DNA of 62,108 nucleotides from Fibrobacter sp. (GTDB lineage Bacteria > Fibrobacterota > Fibrobacteria > Fibrobacterales > Fibrobacteraceae): NCBI GenBank assembly GCA_012511955.1, contig JAAZFC010000074.1, positions 1-62,108 on the forward strand, read 5' to 3'. Both the position numbers and the translations under genes were made by a program. Below are positions 8,936 to 17,315 of the stretch, in pieces. Each line of letters opens with the position of its first letter. Position 1 is the first letter of the stretch. The notes beneath the pieces are model-generated. The model was not told the DNA's origin. It did no database searches and saw only the letters and a list, made by a program, of their open reading frames with translations.

Positions 8936-9613
8936 ATGTTTAGGTATATGGCTTTGTTATTAGCCCTGAGTTTGCAACTGGTTTTTGCTCTTAAACCCAC
9001 CAAAGAACTAGCGGTGCTAAATGTAACCGTGCAAAATGAAATGGGAGCATTATTGCCCGGGGAAACCATCATTTTTAAAGCTGTGCACAAGCAAAAAGAT
9101 TATTCTGCCAAGTCCGATCGCAATGGCCAGCTATCTTTGCATTTGCCCAAAGGGGAGGCTTACGATATTTATGTGGTGAGTTTGGGGGATGATCCCACCC
9201 ATTGTGGTGAACTTAAAATCCCTTTGACTGCCGGGGTGGGGAACTGGACCGTTACCTATGAAAACAGCACCTATACCCTTAAAAACGTACTTTTTGATAC
9301 CGGAAAAGCCACGCTTCAAGCTGTTTCTAGCGTGGAATTAGATAAAGTAGCTCGCAACCTTAATAGAGAAGAAAATATTAATATCAACTTTGAAGTGGCA
9401 GGGCATACGGACAATGTGGGCGGAGAAGCATTTAACATTGAACTTTCCCAAGCTCGTGCCGAATCCGTGCGTAGCTATTTAATAGGAAAAGGTGTTAAAG
9501 CTAGCCGTTTACAAGCCCAAGGCTATGGTTATTCTCAGCCTGTAGCCTCCAACGCCAACGAGGCTGGCCGAGCGCAAAACCGCCGCACCGAACTCCGCCG
9601 TTTAGATGAGTAG
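8936..9613 (+). CDS. OmpA-like periplasmic/outer-membrane protein
   Basis: Envelope protein expected to bind peptidoglycan through its C-terminal OmpA domain. It has a signal peptide (MFRYMALLLALSLQLVFA), a beta-rich region at about 20-115 resembling a carboxypeptidase-regulatory or transthyretin fold, and an OmpA domain at about 116-225. The OmpA domain shows VLFDTGKATL, VAGHTDNVGG and the AQNRRTELRR end, which carry the diaminopimelate-binding Asp and Arg positions. There is no beta-barrel of its own. ATG at 8936 is preceded by GGAG. It follows the disrupted mtgA by 55 bases. The closing OmpA block resembles that of the large OmpA protein at 38922. Confidence 0.85.
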   Translation: MFRYMALLLALSLQLVFALKPTKELAVLNVTVQNEMGALLPGETIIFKAVHKQKDYSAKSDRNGQLSLHLPKGEAYDIYVVSLGDDPTHCGELKIPLTAGVGNWTVTYENSTYTLKNVLFDTGKATLQAVSSVELDKVARNLNREENININFEVAGHTDNVGGEAFNIELSQARAESVRSYLIGKGVKASRLQAQGYGYSQPVASNANEAGRAQNRRTELRRLDE

Positions 9614-9880
9614 GGTGATGTCGGCCCACGGTCATCGAGTGGTTTCGCAAAAGTGTAAAAGGGTGTTTTTAGGCGAAATTGTATCGAGATGGGCGCTTTT
9701 GTAACTAGCTTCGCGGGGAGTACTAAGCCGTACCAAGCTTTCTACAAACTAACTACTTACTACTCTTTTCAATGACTGTTGGAATGCCTACTCCCCAAGA
9801 ATAGTTTTTCGGAGCGAGCGGGATGCTAGGCTAGGCTTGCTAGGGAAAATTCATGAGTAATACATCTAGTATTTTGAGCG
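9614..9880. repeat. intergenic region carrying two dispersed repeat units (copy A)
   Basis: There is no gene here. At 9627-9644 lies CACGGTCATCGAGTGGTT, also seen at 29552-29570 and in variant forms elsewhere. From about 9704 to 9760 lies GCTTCGCGGGGAGTACTAAGC followed by ACCAAGCTTTCTACAAACTAACTACTTAC, a unit shared with 60864-60950 and, inverted, with 29724-29817. This copy lacks the middle GCATCAAGAT part that the other two have. Confidence 0.7.
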
Positions 9881-10735
9881 TTATTTTATCGCAGTCTGAC
9901 GATGCATAGCGCCTGCGGAGCCAGAAGAAGAACCTAACTCAAGATCACCAGCATAAACCCTAAGCACCACCTCCTCGCCACCCTCCGCAGCGGTTTTAAA
10001 AAGCAAGCTGCCATCGTCGGCGATTCCTTGGATCACGCCTTCTTGGGCGGTGTCGTTTTGCACGAGGCGAGCGGGGCTTCCTACAAAGTTGGTCATTTTC
10101 CGCCAAGTATCCAGCCAGGGTTGCAAAGCTTGGCTTTCATACTTTTCCCAAGCTTTTTCCAAGCGTTGGAGCAGGCATTTTAAAATATATTCGCGGTTGA
10201 GCCGATGTCCGCATATTTCTCTTAAGCTGGTGGCAGGCTTTGCAATGCTTTGTAGTTCTGAGGCAGTGATATTAATATTTATTCCTATACCTAAAATTAA
10301 GGCTCCACCGCTAGGAGAATTCCATTTTTCCGCTAAAATTCCGCAAATTTTGTGATGATTATGCAACAAATCGTTGGGCCACTTAACTTGTAGCTCAAAA
10401 CCCCATGAACTTAACATTTGAGCTAGTTCTATGCCGGCAATTTGCGTGGCTTGGGGCCAATTTATGGCTTGGGTGTGCGGTCGTGTCAAAATGCTAAAAT
10501 ACAGGTTTTTTCCCGGGGGAGAAATCCAAGTTCTATCAAAACGACCTTTGCCCTGGCTTTGCTGATCGGCCACAATCACGGTGTTTAAAGGCAAAAATTC
10601 GGCGTTTTTCTGCAACCAGACATTGGTGCTGTCTATATGCTTAAAAGTCCGCAAAAGGGGGATATCCCATTGCTCCATGGGTGCTTCTGGTGCTAAAAGC
10701 TCAGGGGGCAATAATTCCGTATTAAAGTCATTCAT
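9881..10735 (-). CDS. birA: biotin--[acetyl-CoA carboxylase] ligase (BirA), catalytic-only form
   Basis: Activates biotin as biotinyl-AMP and attaches it to carrier proteins such as the acetyl-CoA carboxylase BCCP. The 284-residue product begins directly with the ligase domain: HIDSTNVWL near residue 32, the biotinyl-AMP loop QSQGKGRFDRTW near residue 60, VKWPNDL and ILGIGININI. A short C-terminal SH3-like cap follows. The winged-helix repressor domain of E. coli BirA is missing, so it should not act as a biotin-operon repressor. It is divergent from murI with a 60-70 base shared upstream region. Confidence 0.93.
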   Translation of the reverse strand: MNDFNTELLPPELLAPEAPMEQWDIPLLRTFKHIDSTNVWLQKNAEFLPLNTVIVADQQSQGKGRFDRTWISPPGKNLYFSILTRPHTQAINWPQATQIAGIELAQMLSSWGFELQVKWPNDLLHNHHKICGILAEKWNSPSGGALILGIGININITASELQSIAKPATSLREICGHRLNREYILKCLLQRLEKAWEKYESQALQPWLDTWRKMTNFVGSPARLVQNDTAQEGVIQGIADDGSLLFKTAAEGGEEVVLRVYAGDLELGSSSGSAGAMHRQTAIK

Positions 10736-10802
10736 AGGCTTAATTTAAAAATACTAGCGTAATTATGATTTATATTTAAGTTTTAATTGGAAATTGACAA
10801 AA

Positions 10803-11615
10803 ATGATAGGCGTATTTGATTCAGGATTTGGTGGCCTCACCGTTTTAAAGGAATTGCGACAGAAGTTAGCTTCCTACGACTTTGTGTATCTGGGCGATAA
10901 TGCTCGTTCGCCCTATGGAAACAGATCTTTTGATACCATTTTAGAATATACCCGTCAGGCCGTAGATTTTTTATTTGCCCAGGGTTGTGAATTGGTGATT
11001 TTGGCCTGCAACACCGCATCGGCACGAGCTTTGCGCAGTTTGCAACAAAATTGGCTGCCCCAAGTCGCCCCTCAAAAGCGCATTTTAGGAGTAATTCGCC
11101 CTTTGAGTGAAGACTTAGGAGCTTGGTCAAAGTCCGCAAAAATCGGAATTTTAGGCACCTCCGGCACGGTGAAATCCCAAAGTTACCCCCTAGAACTGGC
11201 AAAATTTTGGCCTGGGGTGCAGGTATTTCAACAAGCTTGTCCGCTACTGGTGCCTCTCATAGAAAATGGCGAAGTTTCTGGACCTGGTGCCGAATACTTT
11301 GTGCGCAAATACACCCAACAACTCATGGCCCAAGCCCCGCAAATAGATGTGGTTGCACTAGCCTGCACCCATTATCCGCTACTCTTACCGCTTTTCCGAG
11401 ATAATTTAGCATCCCATATTAAAATCGTGGAGCAAGGTCCCTTAATCGCCACTAAAACCCAGGATTATTTGCGCCGGCATCCTGAAATTGAGCAAAAACT
11501 CACGCAAAATGGCAAGTGCATTTACTACACCACCGACGAATCCCAAGCTTTTGATTCGGGAGCTGCGGATTTTTTAGGAAGCCAAATAAAGTCCAGCCAA
11601 GTGAGTTTAGGGTAG
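10803..11615 (+). CDS. murI: glutamate racemase
   Basis: Interconverts L- and D-glutamate to supply D-Glu for peptidoglycan. Both catalytic cysteines are in their motifs: LACNTASARAL near residue 70 and ALACTHYPLLLP near residue 182; the substrate loop FDSGFGGLTVL and GDNARSPYG are also present. The frame is open from a TTG at 10794, but the ATG at 10803 gives the usual MIGVFDSGFGG start, so I chose that. It is divergent from birA. About 270 residues is the normal length. Confidence 0.95.
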   Translation: MIGVFDSGFGGLTVLKELRQKLASYDFVYLGDNARSPYGNRSFDTILEYTRQAVDFLFAQGCELVILACNTASARALRSLQQNWLPQVAPQKRILGVIRPLSEDLGAWSKSAKIGILGTSGTVKSQSYPLELAKFWPGVQVFQQACPLLVPLIENGEVSGPGAEYFVRKYTQQLMAQAPQIDVVALACTHYPLLLPLFRDNLASHIKIVEQGPLIATKTQDYLRRHPEIEQKLTQNGKCIYYTTDESQAFDSGAADFLGSQIKSSQVSLG

Positions 11616-11731
11616 GGCTTTTGAAAATTAAAACTTGACTTTAGTTTAGTAATTTGTAACTTTAAAGCTTAAAGGCTCTCGCAAAAGAGTCGTCTTATAG
11701 TATTTTGTTTTTTTTAGCACGGAGTTGCCCA

Positions 11732-12382
11732 ATGCCCATAGCACAAATTAATTTAGAAGGCTGGCAAGATTATATCGGAAAAGAATCAGGTATTTTATTG
11801 TATGTAGAAACCAGTATGCAGTCTGTTTTACCGGTTAGAGATCAGTTAAATGACAATGAAAAGGGCGCTTTTTGGGAGCCTAATTACGAAACATCTACTT
11901 GGGGTTTAGAATCTTGTTTATATGCCAAAAGAGTTAATGCCATAGTCAAAGCCAAGCACAAATATGTGTTTTTTGGCACTCGTTATGCCGGTTTCGATGC
12001 GGATTACACCGATAAGTATTTGATTATGGGTTTTATGGAGGTCTCTAAAACTCGAGATATGCGTGAAAGGCATATTCGCCAATATATGTTAAACGCTGAA
12101 GAAGGCACCCCCGAACCCGAATGTATGATGCTCAACGAATCTTTGGCTTTGTACGGAGATATGCACTTTGTGGGTTTAGAAGATAGCTTTGAAGTTACCC
12201 ACGATTGGCTTAAAGGCCACGAACTTAGAGGCAGACCCACCAGACAGTTGCGTTTAGTAATGGAAGATGAACCTCTGACAGAAGTTATGGAACATCTTAA
12301 ATCAAAGCCCAATATCATCGGTGAATATGTGCAAATAGCCCACGAGTTTAAGCTGGCTATGTTGGCTGACGAAGACGATTAA
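11732..12382 (+). CDS. conserved-looking protein of unknown function
   Basis: I do not recognise the family. The 216-residue product is acidic and soluble, with no signal peptide or membrane segment. Notable stretches are WQDYIGKESGILLYVETSM near the start, YVFFGTRYAGFDADYTDKY and LIMGFMEVSKTRDMRERHIR in the middle, and an acidic tail. The ATG at 11732 has GGAG seven bases upstream; a TTG at 11705 is less likely. Its last 26 bases overlap the 3' end of the convergent uvrA-like gene. Codon use and base composition look like the neighbours, so there is no sign of recent transfer. Confidence 0.7.
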   Translation: MPIAQINLEGWQDYIGKESGILLYVETSMQSVLPVRDQLNDNEKGAFWEPNYETSTWGLESCLYAKRVNAIVKAKHKYVFFGTRYAGFDADYTDKYLIMGFMEVSKTRDMRERHIRQYMLNAEEGTPEPECMMLNESLALYGDMHFVGLEDSFEVTHDWLKGHELRGRPTRQLRLVMEDEPLTEVMEHLKSKPNIIGEYVQIAHEFKLAMLADEDD

Positions 12383-14771
12383 TGATATTGATAATATCCC
12401 CCCCATGGGCTCCCGCTTGGGGGCCCATTTCTATTATCATGTTGGCGGCATTCATAAAAGCTTGACTGTGCTCTATTACCACCACAGTGTGTTGTTGGGT
12501 AATGAGTTTTTGCATTAAGTCTAAAAGATGACGACTGTCGTTTCGATGCAAACCCCGAGCGGGTTCATCAAAGATGTATAAGCAGGGCTTTTCGGGGTTT
12601 CTTTGCAATTCCGCGGCTAATTTAAGCCTCTGCATTTCCCCTGCGGAGCAGTTTTTAGTGGCATGACCTAAGCGCAAATATCCTAGTCCCACTTGCAAAA
12701 GCGGATCTAATTTGCTTTTTACCGGGGGAATATCTCTAAAAATCTTGGCGGCTTGGGCAATGCTCAAATCGAATATCTCCGCAATATTTAGCGTTTTAAA
12801 GCGAATTTCCAAAACTTCGTCCCTAAAGCGCTTGCCCAAACATTGGTGGCAAGGCACATCGCCAAATTGCGTGGGATCTTCTAAATAGCCCAAGCCGGCA
12901 CAAGCTTCACAGCGCCCGCCTTTGGTATTGGGGCTAAAACGAGTGGCGGTATAGCCTTTTACTTTGGCCGCCGGCGTGCTGGCCAACAATCGCCGCAAAG
13001 GTGTTAAAATATCCGTAACCGTGGCCACCATGGAACGCTTATTGCCTCGCAAATACGAGCTATCCACCGCTATAACTTCAGAAATATTCCCGGAATTTAA
13101 TAGCTTTCCCAAAGCTTGGTCAGAATCATCTTGGGCTTCTTGAAAAAGCGAAAGCAGCACCTCAAAAATCAAGGTGCTTTTGCCCGAACCGCTGATGCCA
13201 CTCACTAAAGTCATAGCTCCTAGGGGAATTTTAACCTTTAAGCTTTGCAAATAGCGGAAATCCGTGCTAAATTCAAGAAATTTACCCTTAAAAGTCGTGG
13301 TTAAAGGCTTAACTTCTTCTGGTGCTTGGAGCCACCTACCCGTGGGAGAATTGGGATTGGCTAAAATTTGTGCAGCGGGACCTTGATGCAGTACTTCACC
13401 GCCTTTTTCCCCGGCTTCGGGGCCGATTTCCACCATCCAATCTGCCTGGGCAAGTAATTTTGGGTGATGCTCTATAAGTACAATGGTATTTTGCCGGCGC
13501 TGAATTGCTTGCAGTAATTTCCACAAACTAGCGCAATCCTTGGGATGCAAGCCGCTCGCAGGCTCATCTAAGACAAAAATCAACTTAGATAGATGCCCGC
13601 CCGCTAAAGGCACCAAGCGCAGGCGCAATAGCTCGCCATCAGAAATGTTTTGCCCCGGGCGATGCAAAGATAAATGCCCTAAACCCAAGCTTTCCATGGC
13701 TTGCAGTCTATCTTGCAACTGTTGCCAAGAAATATGCAAAACTGGAGCTAAATTCTGAAAAATTGTGCGTAAATATGTTTGTAAATCTTCGGCGGCTTGG
13801 CTTTGCAGTTCTTCCCAGCTAAAATTTCCCCATTTTGAGCTTCTTAAGACTTTTTTCAGCCTAAAACCCTGGCATTCGGGGCAAATTTTGTGCTTTTTGG
13901 CGTTTTTTGCTTGGATCGTTCCAGTTCCAGCGCATTTTTTGCAGCGTCCCATGGGGGAGTGCGGGCTAAACAAATTGGCGTGGTAATTGTGAATCACGAT
14001 TCCGTGGGTGGGGCATTGGGGATGCACGCTCATATAAGACATTTCATCGTCGTTTTTTACCCACAATGCGTTTTCGCCCATGCGTAGAGCGGTTTCTATG
14101 CTGTCGGCTAGGCGCGAGCGCATGTTTTCTTTGATGATAATTCTATCCACCACCACCTGCACTTCTCGGGGAATAATTTGCGCAGTTTTAGCATCTAATT
14201 CGGCGCATAAATATTCTTTTTCATCGGCGAAAAGCCGCATAAATCCCTGGCTAAGCAAGTCTTGGGCAATTTCCCCCAAAGAGCGTTTTTTTAAACTGAT
14301 GGGGGCGAGTATATGCAAACGCGATTGCAGGGGATATGCTAAAATGCGCAGTAGCATTTGCTGGGAATTAAGTGCGTGGATTGCTGTGTTACAATGGGGG
14401 CAAAAAAGCTGCGCGCCATGCACCCATATTTGCCTAAGCAAGTTGTCGCACTCGCTGATGCTCCCCACCGTGGCGCGGGGGTTAGCCATAAAAGCCCCGG
14501 ATTTAAAAGCTATGCTGGGACCAAGACCTTCGATGGAATCCACGGGTACTGGGTTGGCGGAGCCTGCTAATTGAGCCAAATATGGGTTGAGAGTTTCTAA
14601 ATAGCGACGCTGACTTTCGTGGTGCAAAGTGCCCAAAGCCAAAGAACTTTTGCCCGAACCCGAAGGACCGCAAATAGCTGTGATGCTTTCCACGGGAATA
14701 TCGGCATTTACCTGCTTTAAATTATGTAAGCTAGCCCCGCGAATCTTGATAAATTCAGTAAATTCACTCAT
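12357..14771 (-). CDS. UvrA-like excinuclease ATPase, short form without the insertion domain
   Basis: UvrA is the ABC-type damage sensor of nucleotide excision repair. This 804-residue protein is well below the usual ~940. Both ATPase halves are present: Walker A GPSGSGKSSLA near residue 36 and GISGSGKSTLI in the second half, with Walker B FVLDEPASGLH and YIFDEPARGLH. The UvrB-binding region (about 130-250, with VVVDRIIIKENMRSRLADSIETAL) is kept. The insertion domain, normally about 100 residues between the CxxC pairs of the second zinc site, is reduced to about 14 residues (CKKCAGTG to CPECQG). The ABC signatures read SDGE and SAGE, not SGGE. It may be a second, specialised UvrA. Its start overlaps the sfsA stop (TAATG). 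Confidence 0.88.
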   Translation of the reverse strand: MSEFTEFIKIRGASLHNLKQVNADIPVESITAICGPSGSGKSSLALGTLHHESQRRYLETLNPYLAQLAGSANPVPVDSIEGLGPSIAFKSGAFMANPRATVGSISECDNLLRQIWVHGAQLFCPHCNTAIHALNSQQMLLRILAYPLQSRLHILAPISLKKRSLGEIAQDLLSQGFMRLFADEKEYLCAELDAKTAQIIPREVQVVVDRIIIKENMRSRLADSIETALRMGENALWVKNDDEMSYMSVHPQCPTHGIVIHNYHANLFSPHSPMGRCKKCAGTGTIQAKNAKKHKICPECQGFRLKKVLRSSKWGNFSWEELQSQAAEDLQTYLRTIFQNLAPVLHISWQQLQDRLQAMESLGLGHLSLHRPGQNISDGELLRLRLVPLAGGHLSKLIFVLDEPASGLHPKDCASLWKLLQAIQRRQNTIVLIEHHPKLLAQADWMVEIGPEAGEKGGEVLHQGPAAQILANPNSPTGRWLQAPEEVKPLTTTFKGKFLEFSTDFRYLQSLKVKIPLGAMTLVSGISGSGKSTLIFEVLLSLFQEAQDDSDQALGKLLNSGNISEVIAVDSSYLRGNKRSMVATVTDILTPLRRLLASTPAAKVKGYTATRFSPNTKGGRCEACAGLGYLEDPTQFGDVPCHQCLGKRFRDEVLEIRFKTLNIAEIFDLSIAQAAKIFRDIPPVKSKLDPLLQVGLGYLRLGHATKNCSAGEMQRLKLAAELQRNPEKPCLYIFDEPARGLHRNDSRHLLDLMQKLITQQHTVVVIEHSQAFMNAANMIIEMGPQAGAHGGDIINIINRLRQPT

Positions 14772-15484
14772 TATAAAATAATAGGAACTTCCCTGCGAGC
14801 TTCGATTTTCATGGTGTCGTTTTCTAAGTCAAAATCGAGTTTTAAATTGCGAGCTTCTACCCCTTGCTCCACCGCTTTTTGCAATTCCGCTGCATAATGA
14901 GGGTCTATATGCGCGGCGGGGGAAAATCTTTGCCCATCGCTACGGCTGAGCAAAAATAATATCACCGCTTTATCTCCTTGCTTTACCAGCTCGGCTAGCT
15001 CTGCCAAGTGTTTTGCACCTCGCTGGGTAACTGCATCGGGAAACTGAGTCAAATTAGGGTCATCTTCCCCTTGTAAAGTGGCGTTTTTAACCTCAATCCA
15101 AGTTTTTTGTCCCTGGTTTTCTACCAAAAAATCTAAGCGACTGCGATCGGAGCTTTTAACTTCGCGGCGAAGTTGATCTTCCTTATTTACCCCTTTAAAC
15201 CACCCATTGCTGAGCGCTTCTTCCACTAAGCGATTGGAGCGCGCAGTGTTCACCATAACCATGGTTTTATCCGCCAATTCAATGACTTCGAGGGTGTGGG
15301 GATATTTTCTTTTTTTGTTGTCTGATAAGGATAAAAATACTTTGTTGCCGGGGTCCAATAAGCCTCGCATGGATCCCGTATTGGGGCAATGGGCGGTGAT
15401 GGTTCCCTGGGGAGTTTCTACATCTACCATAAAGCGTTTATATCTTCTGATTAAAGTACCAGTGGTCAAATTAGTTAATAGCAA
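14771..15484 (-). CDS. sfsA: SfsA family protein (sugar fermentation stimulation protein homologue)
   Basis: SfsA proteins carry an OB-fold and a PD-(D/E)XK nuclease-like domain; their cellular role is poorly defined. The 237-residue product has the family signature HCPNTGSMRGLLDPG near residue 33, then SNRLVEEAL, RLDFLVEN and WIEVKNATL, where Asp, Glu and Lys form the nuclease-like site, and FLLSRSDGQRFSPA. It starts at a TTG at 15484, supported by AAGAAGG six bases upstream. It lies between the BrkB-family gene and the uvrA-like gene in one minus-strand operon. Confidence 0.93.
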   Translation of the reverse strand: MLLTNLTTGTLIRRYKRFMVDVETPQGTITAHCPNTGSMRGLLDPGNKVFLSLSDNKKRKYPHTLEVIELADKTMVMVNTARSNRLVEEALSNGWFKGVNKEDQLRREVKSSDRSRLDFLVENQGQKTWIEVKNATLQGEDDPNLTQFPDAVTQRGAKHLAELAELVKQGDKAVILFLLSRSDGQRFSPAAHIDPHYAAELQKAVEQGVEARNLKLDFDLENDTMKIEARREVPIIL

Positions 15485-15518
15485 TTTTTACCTTCTTAAA
15501 ATTATGGGGCAGTGAAAA

Positions 15519-16388
15519 TTAGGGTGGCCAGTTTTGCAAGCGCCATGCCAAAGCATTGCCAAATAGCACTAAACTCCATAAAACATATATTAATAACATA
15601 ACTAAAGGGATAAATGCCAAGGAGCCGTAAAAAAGGCTCATGCGTAAGAAAAATAGAGATTGCAGTGCGATAAATATCCAGACAAAAGCGCGGATTAAAA
15701 TGGTTATTAAAAAGGCCGAGAACAAGGCGTAATAGGTGTTGACTTTGGTGTAGGGTGTAACTTTATAAAGCACAAAAAGAGCGCCAAAAACTAAACCGTG
15801 AAAGCCTATAAACGAAACCATACTAGACATGCTTTTCCAAACTTCTGCACCGCCGATGGGGGTTTCTTGGGAAAGCAAAAGCATCAAATGTTTAATATAA
15901 GAAAGCACCCCTGAAACTCCGGCAAAAGCTAAAACCACAAAAATCAAAAGGGGGATAGACATTAAAATCTTAGAAAACAGCTTGCGATTTTTAGGTACTC
16001 CCCAAATTACATTAAAATTGGTCTCTAAGTTTTCTAAAGCGGCCACAAAAGTTACAAAAAGTCCGGCGGATCCTATCAGACCTAACTGTTTAAAGCCCAC
16101 CATGCGTGCTTTTTCGATAATGGGGGACAATTGTCGCATGGGTAAACCTAATTGAAATCGGTTATTTAACTCTGGTAAAAGATCCGCAGCAATATCAAAA
16201 ATCCCAAAAGCCCCCGCAATGGAATGAATTAAAATAAGTAGGGGAATCACTGCCAATAAAGTGGTATATGTCAAAGCAGAAGCTCGCGTAAATCCATGAT
16301 GTTTTGTATAATGTGAAATGGTGGATTTAGTTATGCGATATAAAACTCTCCATAATCTTAATGTAATGGATAATATTTTGTTCATCAA
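15519..16388 (-). CDS. YihY/BrkB family inner-membrane protein
   Basis: Polytopic membrane protein of the YihY (virulence factor BrkB) family, whose function is not firmly established. The 289-residue product has about six hydrophobic segments and the family motif GFTRASALTYTTLLAVIPLL near residue 32, followed by the ALENLETNFNVIWGVPKNR loop. It is first in a minus-strand operon with sfsA and the uvrA-like gene, and is divergent from the lipoprotein gene at 16408 with only 19 bases between the two starts. Confidence 0.9.
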   Translation of the reverse strand: MMNKILSITLRLWRVLYRITKSTISHYTKHHGFTRASALTYTTLLAVIPLLILIHSIAGAFGIFDIAADLLPELNNRFQLGLPMRQLSPIIEKARMVGFKQLGLIGSAGLFVTFVAALENLETNFNVIWGVPKNRKLFSKILMSIPLLIFVVLAFAGVSGVLSYIKHLMLLLSQETPIGGAEVWKSMSSMVSFIGFHGLVFGALFVLYKVTPYTKVNTYYALFSAFLITILIRAFVWIFIALQSLFFLRMSLFYGSLAFIPLVMLLIYVLWSLVLFGNALAWRLQNWPP

Positions 16389-16407
16389 AAAAACTTACAT
16401 TCTAACC

Positions 16408-17292
16408 ATGATATTTAAAGGTCTATGGACGGTATTTTTGTGCTTTATGCTCTGGAGCTGTGGTTTTGAGTATAGTTCTGGCACAGATTCGCCTTATTAT
16501 GCTAAACATTGCTCAGCTAATGCAGATATGCCTTTGGGTCGCAGTCCCATATGTTGGACTTTTGCCGAGCGAGAAAATGCCATGTATATTCTAGATGATT
16601 TTTCAGGAATAAGTCGCTGGATTTTGCATCATAATGATTGTAATTGGGAGCTGGATCGTAGCTTTGGCGATGAGGGATTAAAAAGTTTAGATGGTTTTGT
16701 AGATGAAATTCATTGGCACCAAGGGCAAGTTTGGATGCGCAATGGCTCTGTGGTAGAAAATCAAGAAAAAACAGTGTATTGCATGGGCTCTAGCACTGAA
16801 AGTTTTGGAGTTTGGGCTTCGAAGTTAGTTATGTCGGCTAGTGTGGGGGCGCAAGTCTTTGATGTATCGGGAGGGCGTTGCAATAACGATGGCTTTGTGG
16901 GTAATGTGCAAACCCAAGCTGTAGGAGTCAATGATCACAGTATTTTGCTAGCAGAAAAGCCTTTAATAGACGGCACCATGAGTTTTTGGTCTTACGATTG
17001 GCAGGGGAGTTTGAAATGGTTTTATATGCAAGAAGCCCAAGGCGCATTGTGCGGGGTAGATAAAATAGCCATGGGGCGAGAAGTGGCGCTTTTATTAGAC
17101 CTTAAATGTCATCAAGTGGGGGTTTTGGGCTATCATGGCGATATGCTGGGAGTGCTTTCTTTACGAGATCACGGCGTGCCTCGGCGCATTAAGGATATAG
17201 CGGCTGGAGAACTAGGTGAGTTTTGGTTGCTATCTACTGGACAACCTTTGACTTATAAGCTTTCTTACCGATATTTAATGGGTAATATTTAA
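16408..17292 (+). CDS. predicted lipoprotein of unknown function
   Basis: The frame is open from 16318, but the ATG at 16408 gives a proper lipoprotein signal: hydrophobic segment, then LWSC with the lipidated Cys at residue 18. The mature ~277-residue protein is rich in Trp, Gly and Cys, with repeated short beta-like stretches (for example SRWILHHNDCNWELDRSFG and VWMRNGSVV) that suggest a beta-propeller-like fold; this is inference. I recognise no named domain. It stands alone, divergent from the BrkB-family gene and convergent with the GGDEF-EAL gene. Confidence 0.75.
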   Translation: MIFKGLWTVFLCFMLWSCGFEYSSGTDSPYYAKHCSANADMPLGRSPICWTFAERENAMYILDDFSGISRWILHHNDCNWELDRSFGDEGLKSLDGFVDEIHWHQGQVWMRNGSVVENQEKTVYCMGSSTESFGVWASKLVMSASVGAQVFDVSGGRCNNDGFVGNVQTQAVGVNDHSILLAEKPLIDGTMSFWSYDWQGSLKWFYMQEAQGALCGVDKIAMGREVALLLDLKCHQVGVLGYHGDMLGVLSLRDHGVPRRIKDIAAGELGEFWLLSTGQPLTYKLSYRYLMGNI

Positions 17293-17315
17293 GATGAAAT
17301 TTGTTTTCTAAAGGG

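Noticed and set aside
14080-14574. 164-codon plus-strand frame inside the uvrA-like gene
   Set aside because: It is the antisense of the Walker and UvrB-binding region; its amino acid composition is unlike real proteins nearby.
16318-16407. Upstream extension of the lipoprotein at 16408
   Set aside because: It would overlap the divergent BrkB-family gene and would put 30 residues before a perfect lipoprotein signal.
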